Origin: an uncultured Clostridia bacterium
Lineage (GTDB): Bacteria; Bacillota; Clostridia; TANB77; CAG-508
Assembly: GCA_944390345.1 (NCBI GenBank)
Contig: CALXPP010000012.1
Span: 1 to 45,817 of the forward strand
Length of the DNA stretch: 45,817 nucleotides
Reading direction: 5' to 3'
Below the pieces are notes generated by a model. It saw only the letters and a list, made by a program, of their open reading frames with translations. It did not search any database and was not told the origin of the DNA. A program made the translations under genes and the position numbers. Position 1 is the first letter of the stretch. The number at the start of each line of letters is the position of its first letter. Below are positions 41,319 to 45,817 of the stretch, one piece after another.

Positions 41319-41420
41319 TCAGTTTCCAGGCTTAGCAAGTTCTTCTTTTATGCTCTTTAAAATATCTAAAGTTAAAATATGCCATGTATAGCAAATTTTT
41401 AATTTTTTCCTTAATTTCAT
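41319..41420 (-). CDS. small early protein, 33 residues
   Basis: The ORF reads MKLRKKLKICYTWHILTLDI and then LKSIKEELAKPGN. AAAGGAGGAAAA lies directly before the ATG at 41420, a very strong site for so short an ORF. A hydrophobic middle with a basic start suggests membrane association. A longer upstream extension of this frame overlaps the next gene and has no start signal. Confidence 0.5.
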   Translation of the reverse strand: MKLRKKLKICYTWHILTLDILKSIKEELAKPGN

Positions 41421-41434
41421 TATATTTTCCTCCT

Positions 41435-41719
41435 TTAATATATTAGTCTTATAATAAAATCGCCAAATGAAGTTTTCTCTTTTTGAATATTCTTTACATT
41501 CCATTTTTTTATAAAATCTTCAAATAATTTTGTATTGAAAATATAATTTCTAATTGAAACTCCTCTTTCTCCTGAACCACAATTTATTGTTGATGTCTTT
41601 AGTTGCATCTGCTTATTTGTCATCATAGCTTTTGGATATGGATATTCTCCTTTATTTAAGTTAATTCGAATTTTTTTACAAAATTTCTGTAAATCTTTTT
41701 TCATTTCTATTAATTCCAT
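41435..41719 (-). CDS. hypothetical early protein
   Basis: This 94-residue protein (MELIEMKKDLQKFCKKIRIN start) has a middle segment STINCGSGERGVSIRNYIFN and a helical end. It has an AAAGGGGAAAG ribosome binding site. Not recognised. Confidence 0.55.
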   Translation of the reverse strand: MELIEMKKDLQKFCKKIRINLNKGEYPYPKAMMTNKQMQLKTSTINCGSGERGVSIRNYIFNTKLFEDFIKKWNVKNIQKEKTSFGDFIIRLIY

Positions 41720-41736
41720 TCTCTTTCCCCTTTCTT

Positions 41737-41910
41737 TTACTTAAATTCAATTACTATCGCCAATATCATTAATAAAAATAATCCAGCTATTATAATTAAT
41801 AACGGTAATTTTTCTAATATAGCCATTAGAATACCTATAATACAAAGAAGTCCGTATCCCCCAGCAATAGTAATTATTAATTCTAATAAAAATTTAACTA
41901 TCTTCTTCAT
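41737..41910 (-). CDS. small two-helix membrane protein, 57 residues
   Basis: The ORF has two transmembrane helices (LLELIITIAGGYGLLCIIGI and LLIIIAGLFLLMILAIVIEF) joined by a short charged turn, after MKKIVKF. It starts at the ATG at 41910 beside the end of the HTH gene. Small early membrane proteins of phages sometimes act in superinfection exclusion, but nothing here proves it. Confidence 0.6.
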   Translation of the reverse strand: MKKIVKFLLELIITIAGGYGLLCIIGILMAILEKLPLLIIIAGLFLLMILAIVIEFK

Positions 41911-41912
41911 TT

Positions 41913-42104
41913 TCAAACCTCTTTTCCTATAAATTCATAAAATTTATTTGGAATTATTAAATAATTCCATCTTCCGCTTTTTCCTTGAAAAGCTGTTCCA
42001 AAAGGAAATTTTCCTTGCCTTAGACCAGCTCTAACAGATTCTGCATTCATTCCTAGTTCTTTTCCAGCTTCGTATGGAGTTAACCTCTTATTTTCTTTTT
42101 CCAT
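41913..42104 (-). CDS. excisionase-like / MerR-type HTH protein
   Basis: This 63-residue protein reads MEKENKRLTPYEAGKELGMN, then AESVRAGLRQGKFPFG with GKSGRWNYLIIPNKFYEF. The winged-helix pattern with KFPFGTA is typical of phage excisionase-like and helix-turn-helix domain proteins. AAAGGAGAG precedes the ATG at 42104; longer starts overlap the Cro-like gene and lack a site. It may assist excision or act as a regulator. Confidence 0.7.
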   Translation of the reverse strand: MEKENKRLTPYEAGKELGMNAESVRAGLRQGKFPFGTAFQGKSGRWNYLIIPNKFYEFIGKEV

Positions 42105-42117
42105 GCTTCTCTCCTTT

Positions 42118-42384
42118 CTATTTTTGTATCGGGTCGCAATTTTGTTCAATTTCTTGAACTTTATGTTCAAAAAAAAGTTCTGGTATCATATTATATGACA
42201 CATCTAACAAATCGCAAATGCGATTCATCTCATTCTGATAAAATGATTTTTTTGATTTCAATTTATTATTTAAAGTTGAAACATTCATTGGTATTTTGTC
42301 CGCAAAATTCTTTTGTGTATCAAATTTTTCTTTAATTAATCCATATAACTTACTATAGTTATAAACTATATTTGTCTTTACCAT
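42118..42384 (-). CDS. Cro-like XRE-family regulator
   Basis: This 88-residue protein has a single XRE helix-turn-helix (KLYGLIKEKFDTQKNFADKI, then PMNVSTLNNKLKSKKSFYQN) and a C-terminal helix. It is the first gene of the leftward early operon, divergent from the repressor across a 177-base operator region. This is the Cro position. The ATG is preceded by AGGAGGTTT. Confidence 0.8.
   Translation of the reverse strand: MVKTNIVYNYSKLYGLIKEKFDTQKNFADKIPMNVSTLNNKLKSKKSFYQNEMNRICDLLDVSYNMIPELFFEHKVQEIEQNCDPIQK
42125..42139 (-). repeat. 15-bp element, copy 1
   Basis: TTGCGACCCGATACA on the minus strand, within the last codons of the Cro-like gene. An exact copy on the opposite strand lies at 44198-44212. 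The G+C-rich core is conspicuous in this AT-rich region. Confidence 0.6.
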
Positions 42385-42413
42385 ATAAACCTCCTATCTT
42401 TTGTAATTTTTAG

Positions 42414-42498
42414 TTCAATTTTCTTAACTAAAATTATATTATATCATTACAAATTATATGTCAATATCTTTTTATAAAAAAATTCAACTTTCTTAACT
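42414..42498. promoter_or_regulatory. repressor operator pair
   Basis: Two near-identical sites, TTCAATTTTCTTAACT (42414-42429) and TTCAACTTTCTTAACT (42483-42498), match at 15 of 16 positions and flank the Cro-side promoter. A related TTAACTAATATTCAACT lies over the repressor promoter. They are likely binding sites for the CI and Cro proteins. Confidence 0.65.
42433..42464 (-). promoter_or_regulatory. early leftward promoter
   Basis: On the minus strand a perfect TTGACA (42459-42464) is followed after 15-20 bases by overlapping TATAAT boxes (TATAATATAAT, 42433-42443), upstream of the Cro-like gene and next to an operator copy. Confidence 0.7.
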
Positions 42499-42514
42499 TT
42501 TTTTATAAAAAATA

Positions 42515-42543
42515 TTGCTTTTTAACTAATATTCAACTATAAT
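42515..42543 (+). promoter_or_regulatory. repressor promoter
   Basis: TTGCTT (42515-42520), a spacer of exactly 17 bases and TATAAT (42538-42543) precede the ribosome binding site AGGAGG and the ATG at 42562. The spacer contains an operator-like TTAACT...TTCAACT. Confidence 0.72.
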
Positions 42544-42561
42544 AACGATAGGAGGTCAATT

Positions 42562-42906
42562 ATGAAAGAAAATTTTTCAACAAGATTAACGAAGGCTTTA
42601 AATATAAGAAATATGAAACCTATTGAACTATCTGAAAAATCTGGCATTCCAAAATCAGCAATTAGTCAATATCTTTCTGGTCAGTATAAAGCAGGACAAA
42701 AAAACCTAGACATACTTAGCGAGGTTCTTAATGTTAATCAAGCTTGGTTGATGGGTCACGATGTACCTATGGAAAGAAATTCATTTAGATTCGCCTCTTC
42801 TAATGGTATAGATGTAGAAGGGCTTGACGAAGAAGATATAAAAGAAATCAACGAATTTGTGAAGTTTATTAAAAGTAAGAAAAAAAATACTAAAGAAGGA
42901 ATTTAG
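42562..42906 (+). CDS. CI-like XRE repressor
   Basis: This 114-residue protein has an N-terminal XRE helix-turn-helix (TRLTKALNIRNMKPIELSEK, then GIPKSAISQYLSGQYKAGQK) and LNVNQAWLMGHDVP, a segment common in phage repressors. A short acidic C-terminal helix follows; there is no S24 autocleavage domain. It is followed two bases later by an ImmA-like gene, so induction probably works by proteolysis. Confidence 0.85.
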   Translation: MKENFSTRLTKALNIRNMKPIELSEKSGIPKSAISQYLSGQYKAGQKNLDILSEVLNVNQAWLMGHDVPMERNSFRFASSNGIDVEGLDEEDIKEINEFVKFIKSKKKNTKEGI

Positions 42907-42907
42907 A

Positions 42908-43324
42908 ATGAATGTTTTGGATATGTATAAAATGGCAGAAAATGAAAAAATAGACATTTTAGACTATAAATGGACAAATGCTAAGGCAAGAATTGTTGAA
43001 TTAAATAATTCTTATTATATTGGCTTAGATACTAAAAAAATAGATAACTCAATTGAAGAAAAAGAAATTCTTGCAGAAGAATTAGGTCATTATTTTTGCA
43101 ATGCTATTTATTTTATAGACACAGATAAAATTTTAAAAAGAAAATGTGAATTAAGAGCTTTAAAGTGGGCTTATTCTGTACTAATACCTATTAATATATT
43201 AAAAGAAAAAATATCTGAGGGCCTCAATATATACGAATTATCAGATTATTTTGAAGTAGGCTATGATTATATGATTGACTGTCTTAAATTTTATAAAAAA
43301 AGATACAATATTTTTGATAAGTAG
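42908..43324 (+). CDS. ImmA/IrrE-type metallopeptidase-like protein
   Basis: This 138-residue protein has the ImmA/IrrE core EKEILAEELGHYFCNAIYF and a later LRALKWAYSVLIPINIL helix typical of the family. The first His of the usual HExxH is replaced, giving EELGH, as in several phage members. It sits directly after the repressor gene in the same operon, where such proteins cut the repressor on induction. The altered motif makes activity uncertain. Confidence 0.78.
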   Translation: MNVLDMYKMAENEKIDILDYKWTNAKARIVELNNSYYIGLDTKKIDNSIEEKEILAEELGHYFCNAIYFIDTDKILKRKCELRALKWAYSVLIPINILKEKISEGLNIYELSDYFEVGYDYMIDCLKFYKKRYNIFDK

Positions 43325-43333
43325 GAAGTTAAC

Positions 43334-44185
43334 ATGAAAAAATTATTAAAAAAGTTTTTTAATAAAATTAAAAATATATTAGAAATTATATCTATATCAC
43401 TAGGAATCTTCTTTTTACTGGTGAGTATTGCTACTATAGAAGACAGAGAATATTTATTCACTTTTATTTTTTTTATAATTTCTATAATTTCCTTTTATTT
43501 TTCTCGAAAAAAAATTATTCATTTTTTTGAAAAAATAAAAACAAAATTTATGCATGATACTCATCATTCAGACAAACCGATAAATTCAATAAATAATGAT
43601 TTATATATTTTTAACAATAGTGAATATATAATAGAATGTGAAAATAAATTTGTTGATAATTATATTATATTAGATTTGCAAACAACAGGACTAAATTCAT
43701 CTACTGATGAAATAACAGAAATCGGTGCTTTAAAATTTGATAACAATAAATTAATAGATACTTTTCAAACACTTGTAAAACCATCTAGCTACATTCCAGA
43801 AAATATTATTGAAATAAATGGAATCACTAATAAAGAGTTAGAAAATGCTAAAACGATTGAATTTATTCTACCAAAATTTATAGATTTTATAGAAGACTAT
43901 ACTTTAATCGCTCATAATAACTCTTTTGATTTAACTTTTTTACTTAGAAATTTACAAAAATACAATATACCTTGTATAAAAAATAAAACAATTGATACTC
44001 TTTCACTATCAAGAAAATATATACCTTATCTTGAAAATTATCAACTCGAAACACTAAAAGAATTTTTTAAAATAGATAATAACTCTCATAGAGCTATACA
44101 TAATTGCGAAGCAACAAATAAAGTTTATCAATACTGCAAAAAAGAAGCAGAAAACAAATTAATAAAAAATAAAAAAGGAAAATAG
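43334..44185 (+). CDS. membrane-anchored DnaQ-like exonuclease-domain protein
   Basis: This 283-residue protein has two N-terminal hydrophobic helices (IISISLGIFFLLVSIATI and LFTFIFFIISIISFYFS), a linker, then a DEDDh exonuclease domain at about residues 110-275: YIILDLQTTGLNSSTDEITE, then LIAHNNSFDLTFLLRNL and NSHRAIHNCEATNKVY. The second acidic residue of motif I is Gln (DLQ instead of DxE). It is the third gene of the repressor operon, so it is made in the lysogen. A role in superinfection immunity is possible. Confidence 0.75.
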   Translation: MKKLLKKFFNKIKNILEIISISLGIFFLLVSIATIEDREYLFTFIFFIISIISFYFSRKKIIHFFEKIKTKFMHDTHHSDKPINSINNDLYIFNNSEYIIECENKFVDNYIILDLQTTGLNSSTDEITEIGALKFDNNKLIDTFQTLVKPSSYIPENIIEINGITNKELENAKTIEFILPKFIDFIEDYTLIAHNNSFDLTFLLRNLQKYNIPCIKNKTIDTLSLSRKYIPYLENYQLETLKEFFKIDNNSHRAIHNCEATNKVYQYCKKEAENKLIKNKKGK

Positions 44186-44197
44186 ATGTTATCTAGT

Positions 44198-44212
44198 TTG
44201 CGACCCGATACA
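44198..44212 (+). repeat. 15-bp element, copy 2
   Basis: TTGCGACCCGATACA, identical to the inverted copy at 42125-42139. The pair encloses the whole repressor operon. The rest of 44213-44321 contains a stem-like CACTTAAAGTGG and CCACTTTTCAAGTG pair and a possible weak integrase promoter (TATAAT near 44254). Confidence 0.55.
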
Positions 44213-44321
44213 TTTATTTTCCTATCCATAGACACTTAAAGTGGCTACATTTGTATTATAATATAAATGTCCTCCACTTTTCAAGTGTTATAAAAAAATA
44301 TTTGAAATTTGGAGGTTTTTT

Positions 44322-45605
44322 ATGAAAAAATTTGAAATGAAAAAAAGAGCAAATGGAAAAGGTTCTATAATTTTTTTGGGAAAAAATAGGTATAAAGCTT
44401 GGGCTGCAAGGATTGTTATTGGCAAAGATGAATTTGGAAGACCTATTTATCATGATATCGAAAAATTTGAAAATGAAGTAGATGCTTTAGTTTTTCTTGA
44501 AAATTATTATAAAAATCCTACTCCTATCTATATTAAAAAAGAAAAATTTAATAAAATAGTCACTTTTCCGCAAAATCCATATCCTTTAGTAGCTGTTGAT
44601 AATCCTCACGATAAAGTAGTGGCTAAAATAAAAAAAGATAATTACACTTTTAAACAATTATTTGAAGAATTTCGTTTGATGAAAATTCCTACTGAAGAAG
44701 AATTTAAACTTGAAAAAGACTTTCATCAAAAAGTACAAGGTAAATTCCATCGACATTTTGCTCGTGGATTAATTACAGCATATCATAATTCGGAGCCTCT
44801 GTATGACAGAATTTATAAAGAGTTAAGAACATCAGATTTTCAACAATTTTTAAACAATTGTGGAAAAAATCCTGCAACACTTCGCCAAATGGCAAATCTC
44901 TATAAAAATATGGACAAGTATGCTATTCAAGAAGATATTATTGAAAAATCCTATTCCAAAGATATAATAATATCTGATGCTACTCAAAATACTATTAATA
45001 AAAGAAAAAAAACTGTTTTCACTTATGAACAAATAACATATTTATGGAATATTAAAACTGAAAATTTAAAAGAAGATTTTGTTCGTGATTTTTTATTAAT
45101 TGCATTATATACTGGTGCTAGAGCAGATGAATTATTATCTATATACACTAAAAATATTTTTTTAGATAAAAACTTTTTTGTTGGTGGTTTAAAAACAAAA
45201 GCTGGTATAAATAGAGAAATCCCTATTCATCCAGATATAAAACCTATTATAGAAAAATACTATAATCCTGAACATGAATTTTTATTTCATATGCCTGACT
45301 CCAAAATTGCTAAAGGTAGAAAAGCTAATTATGATTATTACTTATATCATTACAAATTTAATTTTATAGAAAAGCATCCATTTTTAGCACATCACACTGC
45401 ACATGAATGTAGACATACTTTAAGAACAGAATTAGAAAAGAAGAATATAAAACAAGTTATTATAAATTCTATAATTGGACATAGTAATGAAAATGTTGGT
45501 CAAGATTTTTATACACATATTTCTATCGAAGAAAAACTTGAAGCCATAAAGCAAATAGATTATAAGGAAAATAAAAAATTATATATCTTTGTTTCGAATC
45601 AATAA
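44322..45605 (+). CDS. int: tyrosine-recombinase phage integrase
   Basis: This 427-residue integrase has an AP2-like arm-binding N-terminus (KRANGKGSIIFLGKNRYKAW, then AARIVIGKDEFGRPIYHD), a core-binding helical domain and a catalytic domain. Catalytic residues are Arg267 (YTGARADELL), His361 and Arg364 (HECRHTLR), His387 (IIGHSNENVG) and the Tyr397 nucleophile (QDFYTHIS). It ends 120 bases from attR and starts with GGAGG upstream. It should insert and excise the prophage at the 21-bp core. Confidence 0.93.
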   Translation: MKKFEMKKRANGKGSIIFLGKNRYKAWAARIVIGKDEFGRPIYHDIEKFENEVDALVFLENYYKNPTPIYIKKEKFNKIVTFPQNPYPLVAVDNPHDKVVAKIKKDNYTFKQLFEEFRLMKIPTEEEFKLEKDFHQKVQGKFHRHFARGLITAYHNSEPLYDRIYKELRTSDFQQFLNNCGKNPATLRQMANLYKNMDKYAIQEDIIEKSYSKDIIISDATQNTINKRKKTVFTYEQITYLWNIKTENLKEDFVRDFLLIALYTGARADELLSIYTKNIFLDKNFFVGGLKTKAGINREIPIHPDIKPIIEKYYNPEHEFLFHMPDSKIAKGRKANYDYYLYHYKFNFIEKHPFLAHHTAHECRHTLRTELEKKNIKQVIINSIIGHSNENVGQDFYTHISIEEKLEAIKQIDYKENKKLYIFVSNQ

Positions 45606-45606
45606 A

Positions 45607-45628
45607 AACCTATCAGGATTGATAGGTT
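45607..45628 (+). terminator. integrase terminator
   Basis: A 9-bp stem AACCTATCA / TGATAGGTT with a GGAT tetraloop is followed by TTTTTTG, starting right after the integrase stop. Confidence 0.85.
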
Positions 45629-45654
45629 TTTTGATTATAAATACTCTATAAACT

Positions 45655-45682
45655 TATACGGTTAATAACATGTTAATAACAA
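45655..45682 (+). repeat. right integrase arm-type site
   Basis: Tandem 11-bp units GTTAATAACAT and GTTAATAACAA lie in a 28-bp block matching the left block at 9814-9841 at 25 of 28 positions. It lies between the integrase terminator and the attR core. Confidence 0.6.
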
Positions 45683-45727
45683 ATCTGTTATGCCGCATCT
45701 TGAAAGCATTGATATTACTGTACTTTA

Positions 45728-45748
45728 TTATACTTCCATAATAATTGG
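45728..45748 (+). repeat. attR core
   Basis: An exact copy of the 21-bp attL core. The 69 bases beyond it are host DNA with no gene visible before the window ends. Confidence 0.85.
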
Positions 45749-45817
45749 CATTATCATTTATAATTTTTTGTATAAACTCTCAATATCTTGTAAATACTAG
45801 TTTTTAGCTTTATTTTA

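Noticed and set aside
41421..41504. Upstream extension of the 33-residue small gene
   Set aside because: It overlaps the well-supported 94-residue gene in another frame and lacks a start signal; the ATG at 41420 has a strong one.
44256..44453. Minus-strand 65-codon ORF at the integrase start
   Set aside because: Antisense to the integrase N-terminus, no ribosome binding site, and the sense strand is clearly coding.

Overview
The window is AT-rich (mostly near 28-30% G+C by eye) with strong AGGAGG-type ribosome binding sites, a T-box leader and Firmicutes-type housekeeping genes. It fits a low-GC Gram-positive bacterium, most likely a gut-type Clostridium relative; the species cannot be named from this sequence. 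About 9.6 kb of host chromosome is followed by a nearly complete siphovirus prophage of about 36 kb.

Host part (1-9677): the start of an unidentified gene, purA, a two-gene operon headed by a transglutaminase-like protein, serS behind a T-box leader (with a DUF1653 gene carrying a nonsense codon in between), a DUF951 gene, an orphan gene of different composition, gltX, a membrane protein and a HAD hydrolase. purA and the orphan gene are visibly richer in G+C than their neighbours.

Prophage (9678-45748): bounded by a 21-bp direct repeat (attL 9678-9698, attR 45728-45748). Each end also carries a near-identical 28-bp block holding two 11-bp direct repeats, as expected for integrase arm-type sites. 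From the left end come a candidate structured small RNA with its own promoter and terminator, an array of six 17-bp repeats, a broken IS481-like transposase and a PBECR-type RNase-like gene. Then, all on the minus strand and read right to left, come the early genes (Cro-like regulator, HTH protein, HNH nuclease, BRO antirepressor, replication protein, many small proteins, a HAD protein resembling those of RNA-repair systems, RtcB RNA ligase and an ArpU/RinA-like late activator). They are followed by a late promoter region with a structured leader, two terminators and a tRNA-Ile(UAU) with encoded CCA, then packaging, HK97-type head, tail, receptor-binding and lysis genes. The repressor, an ImmA-like peptidase, a membrane-linked exonuclease and the integrase are on the plus strand at the right end.

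Most unusual signals: (1) I found only four in-frame CGG codons in prophage genes. All four lie in the two genes that look frameshifted (tape measure and BRO antirepressor), and skipping the C at each restores a glycine codon and an uninterrupted family-like protein. (2) A (GT)17 microsatellite between two tail-fibre genes sits inside a well-initiated short ORF, so unit gain or loss would fuse or unfuse an N-terminal extension on the downstream fibre. (3) RtcB, a HAD_SAK-like phosphatase and tRNA-Ile(UAU) in one prophage suggest a tRNA repair or replacement kit. (4) There is an unidentified three-way-junction RNA next to attL. (5) The late operon appears to need passage through two terminators behind a structured leader.
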